DNA from: Oleisolibacter albus
Lineage (GTDB): Bacteria; Pseudomonadota; Alphaproteobacteria; Azospirillales; Azospirillaceae
DNA: 64,000 nucleotides
NCBI RefSeq assembly: GCF_003336875.1
Contig: NZ_QGNJ01000008.1
Coordinates: 62,001-126,000, forward strand
Direction: 5' to 3'
Shown piece by piece: positions 27,832-36,440 of this stretch. Under the pieces are notes generated by a model that saw nothing but the letters and a program-made list of their open reading frames with translations, was not told the DNA's origin and did no database searches. Position numbers and translations under genes: made by a program. Each line of letters begins with the position of its first letter. The stretch's first letter is position 1.

Positions 27832-27865
27832 CGCCGGCCCGCCTCCGGAAACGGACGGGCCGGCG
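27832..27865 (+). terminator. hairpin terminator of prs
   Basis: A 10-bp stem CGCCGGCCCG/CGGGCCGGCG encloses an inner TCCG-GAAA-CGGA stem with a stable GAAA tetraloop, starting 6 nt after the prs stop. It is followed by CTTGACTTT rather than a pure T-run. Confidence 0.6.
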
Positions 27866-27866
27866 C

Positions 27867-27998
27867 TTGACTTTCCGCGCGGTTTGACCTACACGCGCGG
27901 TTCGATTTGCGGGCGAGCAGCACCCCTGGAGGCTGCCGCCAGTCCCGGACCCCGGGCCGTTCTGCCCGTCGGGTCCTTTTGCGTTGAGGAGCACACCC
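27867..27998 (+). promoter_or_regulatory. rplY promoter and structured leader
   Basis: TTGACT (27867-27872) and TACACG (27890-27895) are separated by 17 nt and form a plausible sigma-70 promoter. The roughly 100-nt leader contains GCAGC/GCTGC and then a stem formed by GGACCC (27947-27952) with GGGTCC (27971-27976) around an inner GGGC/GCCC stem. TTTTG follows at once and the L25 ribosome-binding site comes next. It looks like an intrinsic terminator placed as an attenuator. Confidence 0.45.
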
Positions 27999-28622
27999 AT
28001 GACCCAGATTATCGCGCTGGCCGCCGAGGCCCGTGACCGGGCCGGAAAGGGGACCGCCCGGTCCACCCGTCGCCAGGGCCGCATTCCGGCCGTCATCTAC
28101 GGCAACAAGGAAAAGCCGGTGATGATTTCCCTGGATTTCGCCAAGTTCTTCCGCGAGATCCATCGTCCTGGCTTCTTCACCCACCTGTTCGACATCACCG
28201 TGGACGGCACCACCCATCGCGTGCTGCCCCGTGACCTGCAGCTGGACCCGGTCAGCGATCGCCCGATCCATGCCGACTTCCTGCGCGTGTCGGAGACCAC
28301 CGAGATCATCGTGAAGATCCCGGTCGAGTTCGTGAACGCCGAGCAGTCCCCGGGCCTGAAGCGTGGTGGCGTCATCAACGCCGTCCGCCATGACATCGAA
28401 GTGCATTGCCGTGCGGCCGCCATTCCCGAGAAGATCGAGATCGATCTGTCCGGCGCCGACATCAATGCCTCGATCCACATCAGCGCCGTGAAGCTGCCGG
28501 AGGGCGTGCGCCCGACCATCACCGACCGCGACTTCACCATCGTCACCATCGCCGCCCCGTCGGGCATGACGGATGAGGCGGTGGCGGAGGTTCCGGCCGA
28601 GACCGAAGCCTCGGACGACTGA
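27999..28622 (+). CDS. rplY: 50S ribosomal protein L25/general stress protein Ctc
   Basis: Binds 5S rRNA in the large subunit. The 207-residue protein is the long Ctc form, with an N-terminal L25 domain ([25 protein letters not shown]) and a C-terminal TL5-like beta domain. ATG 27999 has GAGGAG about 7 nt upstream. pth follows after 19 nt, an order (rplY-pth) that is very common in proteobacteria. The leader may allow autoregulation. Confidence 0.96.
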   Translation: MTQIIALAAEARDRAGKGTARSTRRQGRIPAVIYGNKEKPVMISLDFAKFFREIHRPGFFTHLFDITVDGTTHRVLPRDLQLDPVSDRPIHADFLRVSETTEIIVKIPVEFVNAEQSPGLKRGGVINAVRHDIEVHCRAAAIPEKIEIDLSGADINASIHISAVKLPEGVRPTITDRDFTIVTIAAPSGMTDEAVAEVPAETEASDD

Positions 28623-28641
28623 CGCTGGACAAGAGGCCGAT

Positions 28642-29259
28642 ATGCGCTTGGTGGTCGGACTGGGCAACCCTGGCCCGGAATACGAACGTCACCGGCACAA
28701 TGTCGGCTTCATGGCGGTGGACGAACTCCATCGCCGCCACGGCTTCGGCCCCTGGAAGAAGCGCTTCCAGGGGCTGATCGCCGAGGGGAGCATCGCCCGG
28801 GAGAAATCCTGGCTGCTGAAACCCCAGACCTTCATGAATCTCTCCGGCCAGGCGGTCGGCGAGGCCATGCGCTTTTACAAGCTGATTCCCGATCAGGTCA
28901 TCGTCTTCCACGACGAGCTTGACGTCGTCCCCGGCAAGATCCGGGTCAAGCGCGGCGGCGGACATGGCGGCCACAACGGCCTGCGCTCCATCGACGACCA
29001 TATCGGCAAGGATTACTGGCGCGTCCGCGTCGGCATCGGCCATCCCGGCAGCAAGGAAAAGGTGCAGGGCTGGGTGTTGTCGAACTTCGCCAAGGCTGAC
29101 GAATCCTGGCTGCCGACACTGCTGGACATGCTGGCGGCCGAGTTCCCGCTGATGGCGGCGGGTGAAGCCGAGAAATACGCCTCCCGCATCGCCCTGCTGA
29201 CGGCGCCGCCCAAGCCGCCGAAACCGGCCAAGGCGCCCCCTGCCCCACCCGCGGCCTGA
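28642..29259 (+). CDS. pth: peptidyl-tRNA hydrolase
   Basis: Recycles peptidyl-tRNA released from stalled ribosomes. The 205-residue protein contains the [18 protein letters not shown] motif with the catalytic His, [14 protein letters not shown], and [29 protein letters not shown] Pro/Lys/Ala tail of about 15 residues extends beyond the fold. ATG 28642 is the only start fitting the family. It is convergent with the small flagellar-like gene. Confidence 0.97.
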   Translation: MRLVVGLGNPGPEYERHRHNVGFMAVDELHRRHGFGPWKKRFQGLIAEGSIAREKSWLLKPQTFMNLSGQAVGEAMRFYKLIPDQVIVFHDELDVVPGKIRVKRGGGHGGHNGLRSIDDHIGKDYWRVRVGIGHPGSKEKVQGWVLSNFAKADESWLPTLLDMLAAEFPLMAAGEAEKYASRIALLTAPPKPPKPAKAPPAPPAA

Positions 29260-29320
29260 CGGATATCGGTCATCTGGCCGCATGGCCGTGATCGCCCCCG
29301 AGCGGAACCGATCCGGGCCA

Positions 29321-29557
29321 TCAGACCAGGATGTCGAGAAGCCGGGAGAAGCTGTCCTGCTGGCTGCGCAGCACCTTGGCGCTGGCCGCGGCCGCCACCT
29401 GCCCCTGGCGCAGATCGACGATGACCGCCGGGTCCAGTTCGCCGGCGGCCAGGGCCGCCGCATCCTCGGCCACGCGCGCCTGGGCAGCGGAAAAGCCGCT
29501 GGCTGCGGCCGTGAAGGCCGATGGCATCCCGGTGCCGAGGGTCGATCGCATCTCCAT
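29321..29557 (-). CDS. miniature flagellar basal-body/rod-like protein
   Basis: A 78-residue protein that looks like the two conserved ends of a flagellar rod/hook protein joined together. The N-terminal AFTAAASGFSAAQARVAEDAAALA resembles the rod-protein start, and the C-terminal VIVDLRQGQVAAAASAKVLRSQQDSFSRLLDIL resembles the FlgE/FlgG-type C-terminal helix. The whole middle domain is missing. Such axial end-regions form coiled coils in the flagellar rod. No other flagellar gene is near. ATG 29557 or 29551 could be the start. It is convergent with pth and divergent from proA. Confidence 0.7.
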   Translation of the reverse strand: MEMRSTLGTGMPSAFTAAASGFSAAQARVAEDAAALAAGELDPAVIVDLRQGQVAAAASAKVLRSQQDSFSRLLDILV

Positions 29558-29663
29558 ATCCGATCTATAGCATGATCCCGCCGGCAGCGGCAGTCCCGTC
29601 CGCAAAGCGCGTGAAACGCCGTGGGCTCTGGGCTACAGTCTGCCCCCTTCGCGGGAGGATGCC

Positions 29664-30944
29664 ATGGACAACAGCGTGAAGAGCACGGCCGATCTGGCCG
29701 CGGTGATGGAGGATCTGGGGCGCCGGGCGCGCGGCGCGTCCGCGGTTCTGGCCATCGCCCCGTCCGATGCCAAGGACCGGGCACTCCGTGCCGCCGCCGC
29801 CGCCATCCGCACCACCTCGGCCGGAATCCTGGCCGCCAACGCCCGCGACATGGATGCCGCCCGCGCCAAGGGGCTTTCCCCCGCCCTGCTCGACCGGCTG
29901 CTGCTGACCCCCGCGCGGGTCGAGGCCATGGCCAAGGGCCTGGAGGATATCGCCGAACGGCCGGACCCGGTGGGTGCCGTGCTGGAGGCCTGGACGCGGC
30001 CCAACGGCCTGCGCATCCAGAAGGTGCGGGTGCCGCTGGGCGTCATCGGCATCATCTATGAAAGCCGGCCCAATGTGACCGCCGATGCCGGCGGCCTCTG
30101 CCTGAAGTCGGGCAACGCCGCCCTCCTGCGCGGCGGGTCGGAGAGCTTCCACAGCAGCGCCGCCATTCTGGCCGCCCTGCATCGCGGCCTGGCCGAGGCG
30201 GACCTGCCCCGCGACGCCATCCAGTCCGTCCCCACCACCGACCGCGCCGCGGTCGGCCATCTGCTGACCATGACCCGCTGGATCGACGTGGTCATCCCGC
30301 GCGGCGGCAAGTCGCTGACCGGCCGGGTGGCGGCGGAAAGCCGGGTGCCGGTGATCTATCACCTGGACGGCCTCTGCCATGTCTTCATCGACCGCGCCGC
30401 CGATCTGGACAAGGCGCGGGCCGTGGCGCTGAACAGCAAGATGCGCCGCACCGGCATCTGCGGCGCCATGGAGACGCTGCTGGTGGACCGGCCGGTGGTG
30501 GACAGCCATCTGCGCCCCATTCTGGCCGACCTGCTGGCCGCCGGCTGCGAGATCCGCGGCGACGAGACGGTGCAGGCCCTGGACCCCGCGGTGAAGCCGG
30601 CCACGGCAGAGGATTGGGACACCGAATATCTCGACGCCATCCTGTCCGTGCGGGTGGTGGATGGGGTCGATGCCGCCATCGCCCATATCGGCCGCCATGG
30701 CAGCCATCATACCGACAGCATCGTCACCGAGGAGGCGGCCACGGCGGACCGCTTCCTGGCGCAGGTGGACAGCGGCATCGTCCTGGTCAACGCCTCCACC
30801 CAGTTCGCCGATGGCGGCGAGTTCGGCTTCGGGGCGGAGATCGGCATCAGCACCGGCAAGCTGCATGCCCGCGGGCCGGTGGGGGCGGACCAGCTGACCA
30901 GCTACAAATATGTGGTCCGGGGCGATGGGCAGGTCCGGGCGTGA
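29664..30944 (+). CDS. proA: gamma-glutamyl phosphate reductase
   Basis: Second step of proline synthesis, reducing gamma-glutamyl phosphate to glutamate semialdehyde with NADPH. The 426-residue aldehyde-dehydrogenase-fold protein shows [24 protein letters not shown], the VIPRGGKSL segment and the catalytic cysteine region [15 protein letters not shown]. Its TGA overlaps the GTG start of nadD by 4 bp, so the two are translationally coupled. Confidence 0.97.
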   Translation: MDNSVKSTADLAAVMEDLGRRARGASAVLAIAPSDAKDRALRAAAAAIRTTSAGILAANARDMDAARAKGLSPALLDRLLLTPARVEAMAKGLEDIAERPDPVGAVLEAWTRPNGLRIQKVRVPLGVIGIIYESRPNVTADAGGLCLKSGNAALLRGGSESFHSSAAILAALHRGLAEADLPRDAIQSVPTTDRAAVGHLLTMTRWIDVVIPRGGKSLTGRVAAESRVPVIYHLDGLCHVFIDRAADLDKARAVALNSKMRRTGICGAMETLLVDRPVVDSHLRPILADLLAAGCEIRGDETVQALDPAVKPATAEDWDTEYLDAILSVRVVDGVDAAIAHIGRHGSHHTDSIVTEEAATADRFLAQVDSGIVLVNASTQFADGGEFGFGAEIGISTGKLHARGPVGADQLTSYKYVVRGDGQVRA

Positions 30945-31582
30945 GCGGCACGGCCTTGGTTCCCGGTCTGCACACCGGCCCGGCCTGGGCCGGACGCCGT
31001 ATCGGCCTGCTGGGCGGGTCGTTCAACCCGGCCCATGAGGGCCACCGCTTCATCAGCATCGAGGCGCTGCGCCGCCTGGCCCTGGATGAGGTCTGGTGGC
31101 TGGTCAGCCCGCAGAATCCGCTGAAGCCACGGGCGGGCATGGCCGAGCTGGACCTGCGGGTGGCGACCGCCCGGCAACGGGCCCGGCATCCCCGCATCCG
31201 CGTCACCGCCATCGAGGCCGATCTCGGCACCCGTTACACCGTGGATACGCTGGCGGCCTTGCGACAGCGCTATGCCCGCACCCGCTTCGTCTGGCTGATG
31301 GGGGCCGACAATCTGGAGCAGTTGCCACGCTGGCATGACTGGACCCGGATCTTCGCTATGGTGCCCGTTGCAGTCCTGCCGCGGCATCCCTATTCTATCA
31401 GGGCGCTGGGCGGCAAGGTCGCCCGGCGTTTTGCCAAAGCCCGGGTGGATGCGGGTCGGGCACGCGAGTTGGCCGAGATGGACCCGCCGGCCTGGACTTT
31501 CGTGCATGGTCCGCTGCATCCGGCTTCGGCCACGGAGATTCGCCGCCTCGGACTGCCCGGGGCGTGGGTCTCGCAGCGTTAA
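30941..31582 (+). CDS. nadD: nicotinate-nucleotide adenylyltransferase
   Basis: Adenylates nicotinate mononucleotide in NAD synthesis. The 213-residue protein has the nucleotidyltransferase motif [18 protein letters not shown] and the C-terminal ATEIRR segment (normally SSTxIR), with [17 protein letters not shown] in the middle. GTG 30941 overlaps the proA stop, which fixes the start. It leads into rsfS and rlmH, the standard alphaproteobacterial order. Confidence 0.96.
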   Translation: MSGTALVPGLHTGPAWAGRRIGLLGGSFNPAHEGHRFISIEALRRLALDEVWWLVSPQNPLKPRAGMAELDLRVATARQRARHPRIRVTAIEADLGTRYTVDTLAALRQRYARTRFVWLMGADNLEQLPRWHDWTRIFAMVPVAVLPRHPYSIRALGGKVARRFAKARVDAGRARELAEMDPPAWTFVHGPLHPASATEIRRLGLPGAWVSQR

Positions 31583-31591
31583 GGACCAGAG

Positions 31592-32026
31592 GTGACAACC
31601 ATCGCGACCCCTGCAACCACCGGCACCCAAGGGCAGCAGCACGCGCCCGCCGACATGCCGGACCGTATCCGGGACCTGATTCAGCAGTCCCTCGACGAAG
31701 ACAAGGCGGAAGATACCGTCGTTATTGATCTGCGCGGCAAGACCACGCTGGCGGACTACATGGTCGTGACCTCGGGCCGCTCGGCCCGGCAGGTCGGCGC
31801 CATGGCGGAGCATCTCCTGGAGAAGCTCAAGGCGCTGGGTGTGCACGGTGCCGACGCGGAAGGCTATCCCCAGTGCGACTGGGTGCTGGTCGATGCCGGC
31901 GACGTGATCGTCCACCTGTTCCGTCCCGAGGTCCGCGCCTTCTACAACATCGAGAAGATGTGGGGCGTGGAGCCGCCGGCCTCGGTGCTGCTGGCTGGCA
32001 GCACCACCGAGTACACGACGGTCTGA
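31592..32026 (+). CDS. rsfS: ribosomal silencing factor RsfS
   Basis: Binds L14 and blocks subunit joining when nutrients are scarce. The 144-residue protein carries the family core (VVIDLRGKTTLADYMVVTSGRSARQV, then GYPQCDWVLVDAGDVIVHLF, then YNIEKMWG). GTG 31592 has AAGGA 6 nt upstream. The first 30 residues are a Thr/Ala/Gln-rich extension not expected in the fold. Confidence 0.96.
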   Translation: MTTIATPATTGTQGQQHAPADMPDRIRDLIQQSLDEDKAEDTVVIDLRGKTTLADYMVVTSGRSARQVGAMAEHLLEKLKALGVHGADAEGYPQCDWVLVDAGDVIVHLFRPEVRAFYNIEKMWGVEPPASVLLAGSTTEYTTV

Positions 32027-32041
32027 CGGGAGCGCGGGACC

Positions 32042-32500
32042 ATGCGCCTGTGGCTGGCCGCCATCGGGCGGGCCCGGCCTGGACCCGCGCGTGACCTGTT
32101 CGAGGAGTATCGGGGGCGCTTGAGCTGGCCCCTGACCCTCAAGGAAGTCGAAAGCAAGAAGCGGGTCGAGGGCGAGGAGCTGAAGCGGCTGGAAGCCGAG
32201 CTGCTGCTGTCGGCCATCCCCGACGGCGCCACCCTGGTGGCCCTGGATGAGCGCGGGCGCACCGTCTCGTCTGAAGCCTTCGCCCAGCGTATCGGCCAAT
32301 GGCGCGATGGCGGCGTCGCCGACCTCGCCTTCATCATCGGCGGGGCCGACGGTCTCGCCGACGAGGTCCGCCGCCGGGCCGCCCTGGTCCTGGCCTTCGG
32401 CCCCATGACCTGGCCGCACATGCTGGTGCGCGGCCTGCTGGCCGAACAGCTCTACCGCGCTCAACAGATCCTGGCCGGCCACCCCTATCACCGGGCCTGA
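32042..32500 (+). CDS. rlmH: 23S rRNA (pseudouridine-1915-N3)-methyltransferase
   Basis: SPOUT methyltransferase that modifies helix 69 of 23S rRNA in assembled ribosomes. The 152-residue protein contains [18 protein letters not shown], the knotted SAM site [16 protein letters not shown] and the C-terminal [19 protein letters not shown], all diagnostic. It ends the plus-strand proA-nadD-rsfS-rlmH operon. In many relatives envC and ctpA follow in the same direction; here they are inverted further on. Confidence 0.97.
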   Translation: MRLWLAAIGRARPGPARDLFEEYRGRLSWPLTLKEVESKKRVEGEELKRLEAELLLSAIPDGATLVALDERGRTVSSEAFAQRIGQWRDGGVADLAFIIGGADGLADEVRRRAALVLAFGPMTWPHMLVRGLLAEQLYRAQQILAGHPYHRA

Positions 32501-32587
32501 CACCGCCGATAGCGCACCGACAGCGCCCGGCCCGCGGGCCGGTTCGATGTGAGTCGAACGCGGTACAGGCGGAGCATCCCAAAGAAA

Positions 32588-32617
32588 AAGGGCGGCCCCC
32601 CGGAGGGAACCGCCCTT
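32588..32617 (-). terminator. rho-independent terminator of the autotransporter gene
   Basis: Stem AAGGGCGG/CCGCCCTT with a loop that can pair further, read on the minus strand and followed by TTTTTCTTT. It lies 21 nt past the autotransporter stop codon and may also stop rlmH transcripts from the other side. Confidence 0.8.
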
Positions 32618-32637
32618 GATTGTCAGGCCACGCCCGC

Positions 32638-35600
32638 TCAGAAGCGGATGCGGACCGATCCCACATAGGCGTGGGTCTTCAGGTCGTCACGCCCGTCCGT
32701 GGCCTCATAGGACAGGCTGATGGAGGTCATGTCGCTCACCTGCAGGTCGAGACCACCGGACAGTTCCACCCAATCGCGATCACGCGGTGTGGTGGCCAAG
32801 CCGTTGACGATCACCGTCGGCGCGGCGGCGAAGCTGGCAGACCGGGCGCCGTCGGCCTTGTGGTTGAAATCGCGCACATAGCTGGCCGTCAGCTGCGGAC
32901 GCAGCTGCATGCCGTCACCCAGATCCAGCTTGCTGTACAGCGTCGTGCCCAGACGCCACTCGCTGATGGACACCCGGTTGGAGTCGAAGCGCAGGGCCGC
33001 AGCCCCACCCTTTTCATCGATGGCCCCGAATTTGGCCGAGGCGAAATCATAGCGCATGAACGGCTGGATACCGACCGCACCGGCGTAATGATCAAAACCG
33101 AGCGCGCCACCGCCGGCCCAGAGCGTGCCGTCCGTATCGCCCTTCAGCACGCTGCCCAGGGCCACACGGCTGGTATCCGCCTTGGCCTTGCCCACCGACA
33201 GATAGCTCTCGGCAAAGAACTGACCGTCGAAGTAGCTGCCATAGGCGCTGGCGGCATAGGTATCGTTGTCGGATTTGGCGCCCAGCGCCTTGTCGGTGCT
33301 ATCGCCCCAGCCATACGTGAACGCGACGCCGGCCAGCAGCTTGTCGGTGATCATCTTGTCCAGGCCGATGGTGGCCTGGGTGTTGGACAGGTCGCTCTTG
33401 CGGCCCGAGATCAGCCGCCCGTCACCATCCATGTGGCGCAGATCGAAGAACAGGCCGTAGCCCTCCTTCAGATCGGCCAGCTTCTCGCGGGCCTCGCCCT
33501 TGGCCTGGGTCTCGGGATCGTTCTGCAGGGCCAGCAGCGCCGCACGGCCCTCGCCCCCCTCATTCATCAGCTTCGGGGCCAGACCGGCCATGGTCACGCC
33601 CTGGGCGCCGTTACGCGCGGCGTTGATGCGGCTGCCCAGACCCTTGGCCAGGAAGCCCATCTGCGCCCGGGCATTGCTCTGGGCCTGCCCGACCACGTCC
33701 GGAGCGAGACTGTCCAGCGCGGCACCCAACTGATTGACCGGCCGCGGGTCGAGGCTGTCATAGACACCCTTCAGGGCGGTGTAGTTGCCGGCGCGGGCCG
33801 CATCGAGCGTCTTGGCGAATGCTTTGCCACTCTGGCTGCTCGGGGTCGCCGTGGCCGCATAGGGCAGCGCATCGACCATGGCCGTGGCCACACCGTTGGC
33901 CACGCGGATCGTCGGCACCAGCACACCGATGTTGGAGACGCTGGAGGAGAAGTTGCCATCGATACCGTTGGTGGCGGCAACCACGGCCAGGGTCTGACCA
34001 TAGGTCGGGATATAGCCGTTGAGGGCGTTCAGCGCCAGCGCGCCGCCCAGCGTCAGCGAACCGGTGACGTTCAGGCGGCTGAAGGTGTTGCCGGCGCCGG
34101 CATTGATCACCAGCAGTGACTGGCTGCCGAAGGCGGTATTGCCCGCGATGGTCAGGGTGCCGACACTGGTCAGGCTGCCGGGGATGACGGCACCGCCGCT
34201 GATCAGGGCGCCATTGGTCTGGATCGTGCCCGTGCCGGTCAGCGTACCGCCCGTCTGCAGATACAGGTTGGGCGCGAAGGTACCGTTGACCGCCAGCGTG
34301 CCGGCCGTCATGGCCGCACCGATCTCCATGGTCAGCCGGCCAGCCTGGGCCACGGTCAGGCGGGCATTCTGGTTGACCAGATTCAGCCGGTCGATGGTGT
34401 AGGCGGTGTTGCCCGTCACCGTCAGATCGGTGGCATTGGCCAGACGGACATCATAGAAGCGGGCCGCGCTGACATTCGGCAGGCCATTCTGCAGCGTGCC
34501 CAGGACGGTTCCGTAATCGTTGTTCGGCACGCTGATGTTGAAGTTGCCGAGCACACTCCCGGTGGGACCGGCGCTGATGATGCCCGGAATCGTCGGCGCC
34601 GCCATGGCGGCCGAATCGGCAACGGGCTGGCTGTCCTGTGTTCCGGCGCTGTTGTCGGCCTCGAACTTGCTGACCTCCAGGCCGATGGGCGTGGCGACGG
34701 CGGTGGCGGGACCCTGGGCCTGGCCTTCCGCCGTGGTCGGGCTGGCCTGGGCGGCGCCCTCGGCGACCTCCGGGCTGGCCCCATGGGCCGCCCCTTCGGC
34801 GATCTGCGGCTTGCCGCGGGTGGCATCCGTGTTGGCGGTCAGGGTGATGGTGGACGACGCGGCGGCGGCGGCCACGCTGGTCACGTCCGCGCTGGCCACC
34901 TTGCCGGCCGCCGGTGCCAGCGAGCCATCATTGATGGTGCCCTGCGGATTGGTCGGGGTGGCCCCCAGATCGGTGGCCGGCAGCGCATTGACCAGCTTGC
35001 CGTCGGCCAGCATCACGAAGGCCGGATCGAGATACTCGGTCCATGCCGCCTTGTCGCCCCAGGTGAAGGTCCCGGCCTTGGCGCCCATATAGCGGTACGG
35101 ATTGTTCTGGGCGATCCAGTTGGCATAGAGATAGGCCGGCTGCCAGAAGCTGGCGGTGCCGTAGGCCCCGAACTCCTGTCCGCGGAAGAAGCGGTAGCCG
35201 CCCGACAGCACGCCGATCTGCACCTTCTGGCCGTTGATCGTCGCGAACAGCGGCCCGCCGGAATCACCCTGGGCGGTCACCGCCTCGTTGGGAACCGCGG
35301 CACCCGGGAACAGGTCGAAGTCATAGGGGTTGGCGCGGTAGCGGTCCTGCCCCTGGGTCACATAGGTGGGATCGTCGAAGTCGGCCCAGTACAGGGTCTG
35401 CGGCAGCCCTTCCGTTTCACCGAACAGGGTCAGGATCAGATCGTCGATGGAGCCACGCAGGCCCAGCGTGTTCTCGCCCACGCGCCGGATCGTCGAGTTG
35501 ACGGTGCCGCCGCTGGTGCCGCTGCCGGTCCGGCCGTACCCGACCATGGTGATAAGGCTGCCCTGGTCGACCGGCGAGATCAGCAGATTGCCGAAGCCGA

Positions 35601-36156
35601 CATTGGTCACCGGCGTCTTCAGCGCCAGGATGGCGATATCGGCCTGCTGGAATTCGATATTGCTGGGATGGATCTGAACGTCGACGACGTCGACATAGCC
35701 GGTATTGGCCTGACCGGCGAGCCAGTTCAGCGCCGCACTGTTGGCGTTCGGCGCCACCGCGAAGCTCACGCCGGCCCGAAGGTCGCCACCAACGCCATAC
35801 CGCTCGGCGGCATAGTCGTTCACGCAATGCGCAGCCGTAATATAGAAGCGCGGATTGATCAGCGTGCCGGTGCAGCTGCCGCCATAGCCTTCACCCAAGA
35901 TCGGCTGAAGATCAACCAGAAGACGGCCGACATAGCTGTAGAGATTATTCTTGTCCACCAAGGCGGCGGCAGGAACGTTATTGACCGTGAGATTATTCAT
36001 GGAAGGGATGGTGACGCTTCCCGCGCCCGCCTGATCATCGCGGGCGACAACGGCGCCTGCCGGACCAGCGGCTGCCAAGGCCAGCAGCGCCGTGGCACTG
36101 ACGCAGCCAAGCAGAGACGCCGCGCGCAGGCGCGGCCGCATCGCACTATTCCTCAT
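32638..36156 (-). CDS. autotransporter with trypsin-like serine protease passenger
   Basis: A 1172-residue type Va secreted protein. A signal peptide (about residues 1-36) precedes an S1/chymotrypsin-like protease domain with the full triad: H110 (TAAHC), D173 (QQADIAIL) and S299 (GDSGGPL). A low-complexity linker follows at about 415-520, with repeats of EGAA, EGAAQ and EGQAQ. A beta-helix-like passenger stretch with LTGTGTIQTNG-type repeats spans about 540-760. The autotransporter barrel starts near 890 and ends in the classic Phe (VRIRF). Probably surface exposed or released. The start has GGGAG 6 nt upstream. Substrate unknown. It separates rlmH from the inverted envC block. Confidence 0.92.
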   Translation of the reverse strand: MRNSAMRPRLRAASLLGCVSATALLALAAAGPAGAVVARDDQAGAGSVTIPSMNNLTVNNVPAAALVDKNNLYSYVGRLLVDLQPILGEGYGGSCTGTLINPRFYITAAHCVNDYAAERYGVGGDLRAGVSFAVAPNANSAALNWLAGQANTGYVDVVDVQIHPSNIEFQQADIAILALKTPVTNVGFGNLLISPVDQGSLITMVGYGRTGSGTSGGTVNSTIRRVGENTLGLRGSIDDLILTLFGETEGLPQTLYWADFDDPTYVTQGQDRYRANPYDFDLFPGAAVPNEAVTAQGDSGGPLFATINGQKVQIGVLSGGYRFFRGQEFGAYGTASFWQPAYLYANWIAQNNPYRYMGAKAGTFTWGDKAAWTEYLDPAFVMLADGKLVNALPATDLGATPTNPQGTINDGSLAPAAGKVASADVTSVAAAAASSTITLTANTDATRGKPQIAEGAAHGASPEVAEGAAQASPTTAEGQAQGPATAVATPIGLEVSKFEADNSAGTQDSQPVADSAAMAAPTIPGIISAGPTGSVLGNFNISVPNNDYGTVLGTLQNGLPNVSAARFYDVRLANATDLTVTGNTAYTIDRLNLVNQNARLTVAQAGRLTMEIGAAMTAGTLAVNGTFAPNLYLQTGGTLTGTGTIQTNGALISGGAVIPGSLTSVGTLTIAGNTAFGSQSLLVINAGAGNTFSRLNVTGSLTLGGALALNALNGYIPTYGQTLAVVAATNGIDGNFSSSVSNIGVLVPTIRVANGVATAMVDALPYAATATPSSQSGKAFAKTLDAARAGNYTALKGVYDSLDPRPVNQLGAALDSLAPDVVGQAQSNARAQMGFLAKGLGSRINAARNGAQGVTMAGLAPKLMNEGGEGRAALLALQNDPETQAKGEAREKLADLKEGYGLFFDLRHMDGDGRLISGRKSDLSNTQATIGLDKMITDKLLAGVAFTYGWGDSTDKALGAKSDNDTYAASAYGSYFDGQFFAESYLSVGKAKADTSRVALGSVLKGDTDGTLWAGGGALGFDHYAGAVGIQPFMRYDFASAKFGAIDEKGGAAALRFDSNRVSISEWRLGTTLYSKLDLGDGMQLRPQLTASYVRDFNHKADGARSASFAAAPTVIVNGLATTPRDRDWVELSGGLDLQVSDMTSISLSYEATDGRDDLKTHAYVGSVRIRF

Positions 36157-36440
36157 TTTCGCTCCCAGACTTTACCCCTGCACATCCGGTCCCCACCGGA
36201 GTGCTTATGACCGGTCTACGAGACCGCGTCCTTTCGGATTTCGCAAGCGAATTATAACCGAAAGGTTACCACCGCCACGCGAAGGAACGGGACTGTGGCG
36301 GTTCCGTGCCGCAGCGCCCCCCACCAAAGGCATACGGTCGTGGTCGCCTCGCGCGACAGCCCGTCGGCGTCGCCAAACAACCGCTGGTCTCGGCCGGTGC
36401 AATAGGTACGACTCGGGGATCGGCCCTGCCGGCGGATGCT
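36157..36440. other. upstream region of the autotransporter gene with nested hairpins
   Basis: A nested structure is formed by CTTTCGG (36231-36237) with CCGAAAG (36258-36264), enclosing TTCGC-AA-GCGAA (36240-36251). A second stem CGGTCT-ACG-AGACCG lies at 36212-36226. On the minus strand, TATAAT lies inside the first structure and is a good -10 box, but I see no convincing -35. The hairpins may control the autotransporter or end the upstream deacetylase transcript. Confidence 0.45.
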
